Below are positions 1-4,347 of a DNA stretch of 5,432 nt, in pieces. The DNA lies in contig DIKW01000040.1 of the NCBI GenBank assembly GCA_002424705.1, forward strand, positions 1 through 5,432, in the 5' to 3' direction. The stretch comes from Geobacter sp. UBA5608 (GTDB lineage: Bacteria > Desulfobacterota > Desulfuromonadia > Geobacterales > Pseudopelobacteraceae). The position numbers were made by a program, and so were the translations under genes. How positions within the stretch are numbered: the first letter of the stretch is position 1; every line of letters begins with the position of its first letter. The notes below the pieces were generated by a model, which saw only the letters and a list, made by a program, of their open reading frames with translations, ran no database searches and was not told the DNA's origin.

Positions 1-175
1 CCTGGTAGCTCTGCTGGGTGCTGTAATGCTTGGCAAGCGTGTGCCAGCCGTTCAGGCGCGAACCAAGGAAGAGTGCGCCGCCCAGCAGCAGCGCAAAGAT
101 ACAGAGCCATTCGAACAGGCCGAGATTGGCAACAACGGGCTTCAGCTTTTGGATCAGGGCGTCAAGGTTCGGCAT
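1..175 (-). CDS. Small membrane-anchored hypothetical protein (N-terminal 58 codons, runs off window)
   Basis: The reading frame opens at an ATG at 175 and continues out of the window at position 1, so only the N-terminus is visible. It begins MPNLDALIQKLKPVVANLG and then has one hydrophobic segment at about residues 22-38 (LCIFALLLGGALFLG), followed by a basic, polar stretch (SRLNGWHTLAKHYSTQQ). This is the layout of a single-pass protein with a short N-terminal amphipathic helix and a C-terminal domain I cannot see. A GGAG lies 11 nt before the ATG. A second ATG at 186 is in another frame and stops after ten codons, so it is not the start. The gene starts 35 nt after the stop of the 160-aa membrane protein gene, same strand, so the two are probably co-transcribed. 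I do not recognise the family. Confidence in the gene rests on the continuous frame, spacing and ribosome site. Confidence 0.6.
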   Translation of the reverse strand, partial: MPNLDALIQKLKPVVANLGLFEWLCIFALLLGGALFLGSRLNGWHTLAKHYSTQQSYQ

Positions 176-210
176 CGGTTGGTCATCTCCGGCTGGTTGG
201 CAGATGGCTG

Positions 211-693
211 CTAGTGGGCGTTGCGGCGCCAGCCGCCGGCAGCCAGGTCATACTCGTACACGGTTAACGGCATGAACGGCGCCGGGTAGCTCACCAGCGG
301 CTGTCCGTCCCTGACCAGATAGCCGACCCGCCAGCGTCGCCGCACCAGGTCCTGATCAAGGCCGGCTTCCGTCAGGCTGGATGGATAGGCGCCGGTGCGC
401 TTCTGATAGGCCAGCACCGTTTGCACCACCTGCTCGGCGTGGCTGCGGGTAGCAGCGGCTCGGTAGGACTGGACAGAGCCGGCCAGGGCAAAGACAAGGC
501 ACCAGATTGCCAGCCGGGTCGCCCGCGCTCTGCGTTCCTGCGGTTGCCGCAGCATACGCACTCCCTGGTAGATCAGGGTCAGCAGCAACAGAGGCAGCAG
601 GAGCAGCAGCACAAAGCCGGTGCCCCGCGGCAGGGTGACGGCCAACACAACGCCCGCTGCGGCGAGGGTCTTGAGATAATCAACTGGTCGCAT
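211..693 (-). CDS. Hypothetical membrane protein with pseudopilin-like C-terminal segment
   Basis: This is a 160-residue inner-membrane protein of unknown function. Hydrophobic segments are visible at about residues 8-21, 26-45 (a leucine run interrupted by one proline) and 60-76, with an arginine-rich loop at 46-60 (RMLRQPQERRARATR) that should face the cytoplasm. After the last helix comes a stretch reading SHAEQVVQTVLAYQKRTG and then AYPSSLTEAGLD (residues 84-113). It resembles the helix and 'Y..k.G.YP.sL..L' pattern of type II secretion pseudopilins and type IV pilins, but there is no prepilin peptidase cleavage motif at the N-terminus. I infer only a similar fold fragment, probably periplasmic, not a secretion role. 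The ATG at 693 has AGGA 9 nt upstream. The gene lies 45 nt after the 134-aa gene and 35 nt before the next, with no terminator-like hairpin between, so it is probably part of one operon. Confidence 0.75.
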   Translation of the reverse strand: MRPVDYLKTLAAAGVVLAVTLPRGTGFVLLLLLPLLLLTLIYQGVRMLRQPQERRARATRLAIWCLVFALAGSVQSYRAAATRSHAEQVVQTVLAYQKRTGAYPSSLTEAGLDQDLVRRRWRVGYLVRDGQPLVSYPAPFMPLTVYEYDLAAGGWRRNAH

Positions 694-738
694 GCTTACG
701 GTCCTTTCTCCCGTGTCGGCAGTCAGTGGAGACGCTGG

Positions 739-1143
739 CTAATCCCACGACATCACATAGTCAAGCCTGTCGGTCTGCCACTGGTCGTCGACGTACTGCA
801 CGATCCAGCGCGTCTCGTTACCGCCGCGGCTTTCCGCGCAGATACCCTGGTCATAGACGGTGGTAACGGTCAGTTCCAGAGAAGTGTGGCCTGGGTCTGG
901 CGCAAACGTGAAGTCAATGGTGTAGGGGGGCCAGTTGTTACGATCACTGCTGGAGAGCGCAGCTTCATACTCGTGCCAGGCTACTTCGTGCAGCTTGCCA
1001 TCCCGGTAGCGCCAGGTCTGTCCGCCACTGGCAATAATTGAACCATCCCTGCCGTCGGGATGCAAAAAATGGTCTTGCCCCAGGATCAGCAGTGCTAATT
1101 CGTGCAAATCAACCGTGCGTGTAGCCGCATTGCTCTGGTTCAT
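739..1143 (-). CDS. Hypothetical soluble protein translationally coupled to aroK
   Basis: This gene encodes 134 residues beginning MNQSNAATRTVDLHELALL. The frame is open further upstream to 1197, but I prefer the ATG at 1143. It has a strong GGGAGG ribosome site 5 nt before it and overlaps the aroK stop as ATGA (1143-1140), a classic coupling arrangement; the longer start would put 54 nt inside aroK. The protein is acidic and rich in W, Y, D and H, with no signal peptide or membrane segment, so it is probably cytoplasmic. Its alternating hydrophobic/charged stretches (TWRYRDGKLHEVAWHEYE; YTIDFTFAP; LELTVTTVYD; TRWIVQYVDDQWQTDRLDYV) suggest a mostly beta-sheet fold. I do not recognise the family and assign no function. 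The overlap suggests that its level is tied to that of shikimate kinase, but no biochemical link is shown. Confidence 0.75.
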   Translation of the reverse strand: MNQSNAATRTVDLHELALLILGQDHFLHPDGRDGSIIASGGQTWRYRDGKLHEVAWHEYEAALSSSDRNNWPPYTIDFTFAPDPGHTSLELTVTTVYDQGICAESRGGNETRWIVQYVDDQWQTDRLDYVMSWD

Positions 1144-1736
1144 ATGTCCTCCCGTGACAGAGGAGCCTCGCTGCTGCATGGGTTGTGCTGATTGCAATAA
1201 GATCCACGAACCAACCGGGTGGCTACCATCGTTGCTGACTGTTCGATGATCCGTTCACAGACCTGTTCGTGGTTTAATCCGGTGCAAGGGATGGTCTGGT
1301 CTGCATACTGCTGGTACAGCGCCGACCGTTCGGCTAACAGGTCGGACAGATCCTGATCAGGGCACTTGGCAAGGCCGCGTGTGCCGAGGTTGTCAATCCG
1401 TTCAGTCAGGGTCTGTAAATCCACATCCAGATAGATCATTAGGCCGTTCGACTTGAGGTGAGCCATGGCCCGCTCACTGTACACGGCACTGCCACCAGTG
1501 GCAATCACATGCTTGTTGACCGAAAGTCCGAGCAGCACCTGCTCCTCCAACTGCCGCAAGGCCAGGTAGCCGTCACTATCAACAATATCCTGCAGGCTGC
1601 GGCCGGCTGCACTCTGGATCAGCAGGTCGGTATCCACGAAATTTCGAGCTGTCAGCTTGGCCAGCAGCACGCCCACTGTACTCTTGCCCGCACCCGGCAT
1701 ACCGATCAACACCAGATTTGAAGAAGTTAGTTGCAT
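1140..1736 (-). CDS. aroK: Shikimate kinase (GGS/TRG-A subtype) with a C-terminal extension
   Basis: Shikimate kinase phosphorylates shikimate to shikimate 3-phosphate with ATP in the cytoplasm, the fifth step of chorismate synthesis. The 198-aa product has the P-loop GMPGAGKST (residues 12-20), the substrate-binding DTD (35-37), the G.S..DI...G......R..E block (45-64, with R61 matching the shikimate-binding arginine), and ATGGSAVY (79-86). R120 in TRGLA corresponds to the lid region, and ERSALYQQYAD (136-146) is the conserved helix before the end of the domain. Two departures from the E. coli type are GGS instead of GGG at 81-83 and TRGLA instead of RPLL. I recall both from a sister clade of shikimate kinases found in several bacteria, so activity is likely. 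About 20-25 residues beyond the usual end form a polar tail containing two cysteines. The ATG at 1736 is preceded four codons earlier by an in-frame stop, fixing the start. The ribosome site is poor. The gene lies 55 nt downstream of sugE. Confidence 0.9.
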   Translation of the reverse strand: MQLTSSNLVLIGMPGAGKSTVGVLLAKLTARNFVDTDLLIQSAAGRSLQDIVDSDGYLALRQLEEQVLLGLSVNKHVIATGGSAVYSERAMAHLKSNGLMIYLDVDLQTLTERIDNLGTRGLAKCPDQDLSDLLAERSALYQQYADQTIPCTGLNHEQVCERIIEQSATMVATRLVRGSYCNQHNPCSSEAPLSREDI

Positions 1737-1791
1737 AGGGTCACGTGGTCAGCATTGCGAAAGTCGTTCCATCGTCGGGCTGTTTTTGGTT

Positions 1792-2112
1792 TTAGGTCGG
1801 CGATGCCAGCTTGAGGCCCACAAGACCAGCGACGATCAGCCCAAGACTAACCAGCCGTGCAACCGTAGCTGGCTCATCCAGCAGGATGATACCGAGCAGT
1901 GCGGTGCCTACCGCTCCCACACCAACCCAGACCGCGTAGGCAGTGCCTACCGGTAAAGACCTCATGGCGATACCGAGCAGGCCAAGGCTGATCACCATTG
2001 AGAACAGCGTGGCGACGGTTGGCCAGAGACGCGTGAACCCAGCGGTGTATTTCAGCCCGATCGCCCAGCCGATCTCAAACAAGCCAGCAACAATAAGAAT
2101 AAACCAGTTCAT
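1792..2112 (-). CDS. sugE: Small multidrug resistance family transporter, SugE/Gdx (guanidinium exporter) type
   Basis: This is a 106-aa protein with four transmembrane helices (about 2-20, 30-50, 57-77, 84-103), the normal length for the SMR family, whose members act as dual-topology dimers in the inner membrane. The SugE/Gdx subgroup exports guanidinium in exchange for protons. The residues known to line the Gdx site are present: E13 (proton/substrate carboxylate), W16, S42, Y59 and W62. LPVGTAYAVW (53-62) is typical of this subgroup rather than of QacE/EmrE. Position 63, often T in SugE, is V here. The ATG at 2112 has AGGGAG 4 nt upstream. aroK follows after 55 nt without a terminator, so read-through is likely. 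The roughly 105 nt upstream show no guanidine riboswitch I can recognise and abut a truncated integron attC. sugE could therefore be either the chromosomal flank or the remains of a further cassette; I favour the flank. Confidence 0.93.
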   Translation of the reverse strand: MNWFILIVAGLFEIGWAIGLKYTAGFTRLWPTVATLFSMVISLGLLGIAMRSLPVGTAYAVWVGVGAVGTALLGIILLDEPATVARLVSLGLIVAGLVGLKLASPT

Positions 2113-2195
2113 TGCTCCCTTTCATCCATCCGGTGCCGCACGAACTATCTGAGACTCTGTGATTCGTTCACTGCCGCAAATCAGCACACAGTAAG

Positions 2196-2223
2196 CCAGT
2201 CCCACTTGATTGAGCTGTTAGAA
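2196..2223 (-). repeat. Truncated attC (left half only) at the sugE-side end of the array
   Basis: The minus strand reads R'' TTCTAAC (2223-2217) and then a left-half arm containing CAATCAAGTGGGACTGG, somewhat like the left arm of Vibrio-type attC sites (TCAAG.GGGACTG). No complementary right arm and no GTTRRRY core follow before sugE: the only GTT on the minus strand between 2216 and 2113 is in GTTCGTG. The inner limit near 2196 is approximate. The site should not be functional as it stands. The rest of the gap to sugE (2113-2195) shows no clear promoter, riboswitch or terminator. Confidence 0.6.
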
Positions 2224-2237
2224 GCAGGAATCTGAAT

Positions 2238-2543
2238 TTACATATGTGTGGGCTGAGCCACCAAGCGAACGCCAAGGGCTGTACATACACGGTTTATTGT
2301 GTCGAAACGTGGATGAGCATTCGGGCGGAGAGCCTTGTATAAGGCTTCTCTTGTAAGACCTGCAGCCTGTGCAATTTCGCTCATTCCGCGAGCACGTGCG
2401 GCGACACCGAGTGCATGAGCAAGTTCGGATGAGTCTCCTTCTTCTATGACCATAGTTACATAGGCGGCAATGTCTTCTTCGCTTTTCAGCTGTTTTGCCA
2501 TGTCAAACTCAGGCAGATCTGAAATTCTTGTCTTTTTTTTCAT
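2238..2543 (-). CDS. higA: Antitoxin of HigBA-type module (HI1420-like addiction module antidote, HTH)
   Basis: This 101-aa protein should neutralise the toxin encoded just upstream and repress the pair's promoter. The N-terminal half (DMAKQLKSEEDIAAYVTMVI, residues 14-33) is the helical region typical of the HI1420/TIGR02684-type antidote family. The C-terminal half is a Cro/CI-like helix-turn-helix: GMSEIAQAAGLTREALYKAL at 53-72, then P.FDTI..V..ALG (78-91), ending LGVRLVAQP. The length matches the family. The start at 2543 is 4 nt after the toxin stop, and its GGAGG ribosome site lies 9 nt upstream inside the toxin's last codons, so the two genes are translated from one message. The toxin-first order is typical of HigBA. 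The stop is followed 14 nt later by the attC R'' box of the cassette, the usual arrangement in integrons. The gene name follows the family and not a proven orthology. Confidence 0.92.
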   Translation of the reverse strand: MKKKTRISDLPEFDMAKQLKSEEDIAAYVTMVIEEGDSSELAHALGVAARARGMSEIAQAAGLTREALYKALRPNAHPRFDTINRVCTALGVRLVAQPTHM

Positions 2544-2547
2544 TTAT

Positions 2548-2844
2548 TTAGTCCTCCAAGGTGCTTGCAAGTTCGATGGCCTTTGCTATGTCCTTAACCT
2601 GCGTGCTTTTATTGCCGCCTCCGAGCATTACGATTATCACGTTGCCTCTTTGGATGTAGTACATACGCCAGCCGGGGCCAAAATGTTCTCGCATTTCAAA
2701 CACCCCGGCATCAATCGGTTTTATGTCACCAAGATTGCCTCGCTGAGCCTTGTCAAGGCGACGGCTCAATCGTAGACGGGTGGTTCGGTCTTTTAAACCG
2801 TCAAGCCAAGCATCAAATTCAGGGGTAGTTTTAAGCATGAACAT
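2548..2844 (-). CDS. higB: RelE/HigB-like toxin (HI1419-like addiction module killer protein)
   Basis: This is a small basic protein of the RelE/ParE superfamily; such toxins usually cleave mRNA on the ribosome. From the ATG at 2844 it is 98 residues: MFMLKTTPEFDAWLDGLKDR, then RLRLSRRLDKAQRGNLGDIK, GVFEMREHFGPGWRMYYIQ, and IVMLGGGNKSTQVKDIAKA. The GN.GD, GV.E.R...GPG.R.Y and GG.KS.Q..DI.KA blocks are the signature of the HI1419/TIGR02683-type family. The frame is open back to a TTG at 2871, and another ATG lies at 2838. I chose 2844 because a predicted promoter would begin transcription at or beside it, and no Shine-Dalgarno sequence precedes any of the candidates. The message may therefore be leaderless. 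The starts at 2838 or 2844 change the product by only two residues. It sits in the last complete-looking cassette of the array with its antitoxin 4 nt downstream. Confidence 0.9.
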   Translation of the reverse strand: MFMLKTTPEFDAWLDGLKDRTTRLRLSRRLDKAQRGNLGDIKPIDAGVFEMREHFGPGWRMYYIQRGNVIIVMLGGGNKSTQVKDIAKAIELASTLED

Positions 2845-2850
2845 GATTTG

Positions 2851-2879
2851 AATGTAATCGAACGAATACAAAATAACAA
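2851..2879 (-). promoter_or_regulatory. Predicted promoter of the toxin-antitoxin cassette
   Basis: On the minus strand TTGTTA (2879-2874) and TACATT (2856-2851), each four of six to consensus, are 17 nt apart in an AT-rich leader. The start point would be at or beside the ATG at 2844. With no Shine-Dalgarno sequence present, a leaderless toxin message is implied. The antitoxin would be expected to bind here, but I see no clear palindrome. Confidence 0.4.
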
Positions 2880-2914
2880 TAAGGAAAATTTACGCAGGAG
2901 TTTAAGTCTGTTGC

Positions 2915-2968
2915 TTCTAACGTGAAGCTCAGCCGCGGCGAAGCCGTCGGCTGCAGCGATTGTTGGGC
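2915..2968 (-). repeat. attC recombination site of cassette 2 (complete, 54 bp)
   Basis: On the minus strand R'' is GCCCAAC (2968-2962), a perfect RYYYAAC, and R' is GTTAGAA (2921-2915), which misses the consensus only at the last base. Between them GCT-G-CAGCCG-A-CGGC pairs with GCCG-CGGCTG-AGC around a 3-nt TTC loop, giving 13 base pairs with two extrahelical bases on the same strand. The size and the GCCG..GGCTTCGCC..GGC core resemble the short attC sites of classical resistance cassettes such as aadA. Confidence 0.92.
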
Positions 2969-3492
2969 ATTATGCGGCCCAGCTGAAGGCAAGAAAGAAA
3001 AGGAACGTGCCGAAAACGCATAGGGTGCGAAATATCCAATAATGAACCCGTTCTGGAAGAGACTCGCCGCCAAACGACCTGACGTTCCACCCCAATTCCC
3101 AAATTGTGGCCCAAAGGATACAACCCGCGCCGAGGCTTTGAAGTAAAGTATTGAGCCAAGACGGGAGCACACCAACCACCCTGTGTAGATACCAACCTAG
3201 TGCACCGGCGCCAAGCGCTGACAGCAACACCAACAGGCCGGAAGCCCTAAGTGACTTGAGAATAGCGGTAGTTCGTTTTTCGACATTGTCTCTCGTGGAC
3301 TCCTGATCGGGTGTGTACTCGCCATTTAGAAATCGTTTTCTGAGATCTGGTGAGCCAGAGAGAATCCAAGCAGTGTCGTGCTTGACGGCCATCGCCTCGA
3401 ATGCTTTTCTACGGAAAAGGAAAAGTACTACCGCTTTAAGCGCGGATACTTTTTTGTATGGTCGCTCGAACTCTTCCATTTCTTATGCCCAA
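2921..3492 (-). mobile_element. Integron gene cassette 2 (169-aa membrane protein)
   Basis: This is a 572-bp cassette between the crossover points within 3487-3493 and 2915-2921. It starts TTGGGC and ends with R'' box GCCCAAC, so circularisation gives a perfect GCCCAAC/GTTGGGC pair. The match extends further: TTGGGCAT at the start mirrors ATGCCCAA at the end. The single gene starts 7 nt from one end of the upstream site and stops directly before its own attC. Confidence 0.87.
2970..3479 (-). CDS. Integron cassette gene: hypothetical membrane protein with three C-terminal helices
   Basis: This gene encodes 169 residues of unknown function. The N-terminal 75 residues are charged and cytoplasmic-looking, with a short amphipathic, hydrophobic patch (LKAVVLFLFRRKAFEAMAV, 14-32) and the segment AWILSGSPDLRKRFLNGEY (37-55). 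Three hydrophobic segments follow at about 80-105, 109-128 and 146-167, rich in glycine, leucine and tryptophan. The last helix runs to the C-terminus (FFLAFSWAA). It fills its cassette almost exactly: the ATG at 3479 lies 7 nt after the upstream attC R' box (3487-3493), and the TAA at 2972-2970 lies immediately before the R'' box of its own attC (2962-2968). Only a weak AAGAA precedes the ATG, a common feature of cassette genes, so expression may depend on read-through or coupling. Base composition is lower in GC than hrpB. I do not recognise a family; small membrane proteins of this kind are frequent in chromosomal integrons. Confidence 0.82.
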   Translation of the reverse strand: MEEFERPYKKVSALKAVVLFLFRRKAFEAMAVKHDTAWILSGSPDLRKRFLNGEYTPDQESTRDNVEKRTTAILKSLRASGLLVLLSALGAGALGWYLHRVVGVLPSWLNTLLQSLGAGCILWATIWELGWNVRSFGGESLPERVHYWIFRTLCVFGTFLFFLAFSWAA

Positions 3493-3556
3493 CGTAGAAG
3501 TCACCGGCGCTGCGCGGCTTTATCGCGCAGCGTCCGTATGGACTGCCGGGTTATGC
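3487..3556 (-). repeat. attC recombination site of cassette 1 (complete, 70 bp)
   Basis: Read on the minus strand the site begins with R'' GCATAAC (3556-3550) and ends with R' GTTGGGC (3493-3487), a perfect GTTRRRY core. Inside, AGTC/GACT form the L''/L' pair. CGG-A-CGCTGCGCG then pairs with CGCGCAGCG-CCG around a 7-nt loop (3517-3523), leaving one extrahelical A. Five bases on each side between the R and L boxes stay unpaired. R box, unpaired spacer, L box, extrahelical base and stem are the structural marks that integron integrases recognise in folded single-stranded attC. Confidence 0.9.
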
Positions 3557-4207
3557 ATTTAAGCAAAAGGCGATGAACGATTTTCCAAAGGAAGATACAG
3601 AAACTATCTCCTGCAATGAATTGTCGGCCCCGCCACCAACCGCGAATGAACCTTGGGTGGCGGTCAGAAAGCCTCTTGATTTCAGCCTTCCAATCGCCCC
3701 AACAACTGCGTATTTGTCTGTACCCGGCTTCTGAATATTGCCAACTTGTATCGAATTTGGTTGAGAGTTGATGAATGCAAGGAGTTCACATTCTAGAAGC
3801 GTCATTTCAGAGAGGGCATCGAGAAAATACTTGCGCTCATCGAAATTGCCGGCGACCGGAAACTTGAGGGTGTTCTTGAAGTAGTTCTTGAAAAACTCCT
3901 TCTTTTCAAGGGTGGGCTCCGCCTCAACCTTTTCGTGAAGTGATTCGATGATAGCTTCGAGTGCTACCGGATCTTGCTTGTCGACGGATGAAATACTGTC
4001 CTTCATTTTCTCAATCTCGGACGCGATTTCTTGGTAGAACGATTCAAGACGCTTGAACCGCTTTTCCTGCTTTGCACCGAAATACAAAGAAGATAGCGAG
4101 CCGCCAACATACGGAACCAACTGCATGCCCGCTTGAATGACTAGATCTCTCTTGTCGCTGTTGGTCAATTTTGGCGTGTCGCTCATAGTCGAAGTCCTAA
4201 TGCATAA
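3493..4207 (-). mobile_element. Integron gene cassette 1 (211-aa unknown protein)
   Basis: The limits are set by the G^TT crossover points of the core sites at 4202-4208 and 3487-3493. The cassette is 715 bp, contains one gene almost filling it, and ends in a complete attC. Its first bases after the crossover (TTATGC) are the exact reverse complement of its own R'' box (GCATAAC with the leading G restored), so the excised circle would carry a perfectly paired R''/R'. In the array the R'' box is instead next to the neighbour's R' (GTTGGGC) and mispairs at two central positions. Confidence 0.85.
3551..4186 (-). CDS. Integron cassette gene: hypothetical protein with membrane-binding-like N-terminus, coiled coil and winged-helix-like C-terminus
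   Basis: This is a 211-aa protein of unknown function. Residues 15-38 (LVIQAGMQLVPYVGGSLSSL, then YFGA) form a glycine-containing apolar segment that could sit on or in a membrane. Residues 39-65 are a strongly charged helix (KQEKRFKRLESFYQEIASEI) likely to form a coiled coil, followed by acidic/basic helices to about 120. From about 123 to 208 the pattern is helix (FLDALSEMTLLECELLAFI), then helix (YAVVGAIGRLKSRGFL), then beta-rich wing and FGKSFIAFCL, which looks like a winged helix. The overall layout recalls proteins of Abi-alpha/DUF4393 type, but I cannot confirm this. The ATG at 4186 has AGGA 8 nt upstream. The TAA stop is part of the attC R'' box (GCATAAC, 3550-3556), as is typical of integron cassettes. 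It is the cassette nearest the hrpB-side promoter and so the best placed for expression. Confidence 0.85.
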   Translation of the reverse strand: MSDTPKLTNSDKRDLVIQAGMQLVPYVGGSLSSLYFGAKQEKRFKRLESFYQEIASEIEKMKDSISSVDKQDPVALEAIIESLHEKVEAEPTLEKKEFFKNYFKNTLKFPVAGNFDERKYFLDALSEMTLLECELLAFINSQPNSIQVGNIQKPGTDKYAVVGAIGRLKSRGFLTATQGSFAVGGGADNSLQEIVSVSSFGKSFIAFCLNA

Positions 4208-4208
4208 C
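4202..4208 (-). repeat. Core half-site (R'-like) at the hrpB-side end of the array
   Basis: On the minus strand GTTATGC marks the crossover point where cassette 1 begins. It is preceded by TAAAC, similar to the AAACAAAG before the crossover in attI sites, and by no R'' partner: no AAC trinucleotide occurs on the minus strand between 4209 and 4350. It is therefore either the remaining half of a lost attC or the crossover point of an attI-like site. Confidence 0.55.
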
Positions 4209-4242
4209 GTTTACGAGATAACCGGCTGGCGATGCCGGAGCG

Positions 4243-4276
4243 GTGCTGCGCAGGGTCAGCAGCATAGCCGCAGCAC
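4243..4276. repeat. 8-bp perfect inverted repeat between array and hrpB
   Basis: GTGCTGCG (4243-4250) and CGCAGCAC (4269-4276) are perfect reverse complements around 18 nt. Next to them CCGGC (4222-4226) and GCCGG (4234-4238) form a second, smaller hairpin. No T-run follows on either strand, so neither looks like an intrinsic terminator. They may be the remains of an attC or attI structure, or structure in the array leader. Confidence 0.5.
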
Positions 4277-4281
4277 GTGAG

Positions 4282-4309
4282 ATAGTAGCACACCCATCGG
4301 AATCGGCAA
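4282..4309 (-). promoter_or_regulatory. Possible promoter reading into the cassette array
   Basis: On the minus strand TTGCCG (4309-4304) and TACTAT (4287-4282), each four of six to consensus, are 16 nt apart and would start transcription near 4275, upstream of cassette 1. Its -35 box lies 3 nt from that of the hrpB promoter on the other strand, so the two would be back to back. It occupies the place a cassette promoter (Pc) would occupy. The boxes are only moderate matches. Confidence 0.3.
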
Positions 4310-4312
4310 GCA

Positions 4313-4341
4313 TGGACAAATGGTGACGCGACGGCTATGCT
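4313..4341 (+). promoter_or_regulatory. Predicted promoter of hrpB
   Basis: TGGACA (4313-4318, five of six to TTGACA) and TATGCT (4336-4341, four of six to TATAAT) are separated by exactly 17 nt. Transcription would begin about 4347-4349, at the hrpB ATG (4348), giving a leaderless or nearly leaderless message. This agrees with the lack of any ribosome binding site. Confidence 0.55.
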
Positions 4342-4347
4342 CTGGCC

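Larger units (their letters stand above)
2217..2920 (-). mobile_element. Integron gene cassette 3 (toxin-antitoxin), attC truncated
   Basis: The cassette starts at the crossover within 2915-2921 with TTAGAAGC and, after the toxin-antitoxin genes, reaches an R'' box within GCTTCTAAC (2217-2225). The nine bases GTTAGAAGC at the start and GCTTCTAAC at the end are perfect reverse complements, which identifies them as the two ends of one circle. The attC then lacks its right half, so the true distal end is not definable; the coordinate given stops at R''. Unlike the other two cassettes it has a 76-nt leader with its own promoter, as is usual for toxin-antitoxin cassettes. Confidence 0.75.
4261..4341. 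repeat. 9-bp inverted repeat overlapping the hrpB -10 box
   Basis: AGCATAGCC (4261-4269) and GGCTATGCT (4333-4341) are perfect reverse complements 63 nt apart. The right copy contains the proposed -10 box of hrpB and the two copies bracket both divergent promoters. This may be an operator pair, or chance. Confidence 0.35.

Noticed and set aside
421..1041. Plus-strand open frame of 206 codons
   Set aside because: It is antisense to two minus-strand genes with good starts and ribosome sites, and it contains a Q/R run arising from the antisense of the leucine-rich helix.
1792..2112. sugE as a fourth integron cassette
   Set aside because: No core site precedes it closely and no attC follows its stop before aroK; the 55 nt between them hold neither an R'' nor a hairpin.
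2113..2216. Guanidine-II (mini-ykkC) riboswitch before sugE
   Set aside because: One short hairpin GTGA-ACGAA-TCAC is present on the minus strand, with an ACGA in its loop, but the second ACGR hairpin and the conserved flanking bases are missing.
3508..3532. Intrinsic terminator (9-bp GC-rich hairpin) after cassette 1
   Set aside because: No T-run follows on either strand, and the hairpin is explained as the stem of the attC site. It could still reduce read-through.
4243..4276. Complete attC upstream of cassette 1
   Set aside because: The hairpins are present, but there is no RYYYAAC box on the minus strand and the arms next to the GTTATGC core have no complement, so only a half-site can be supported.
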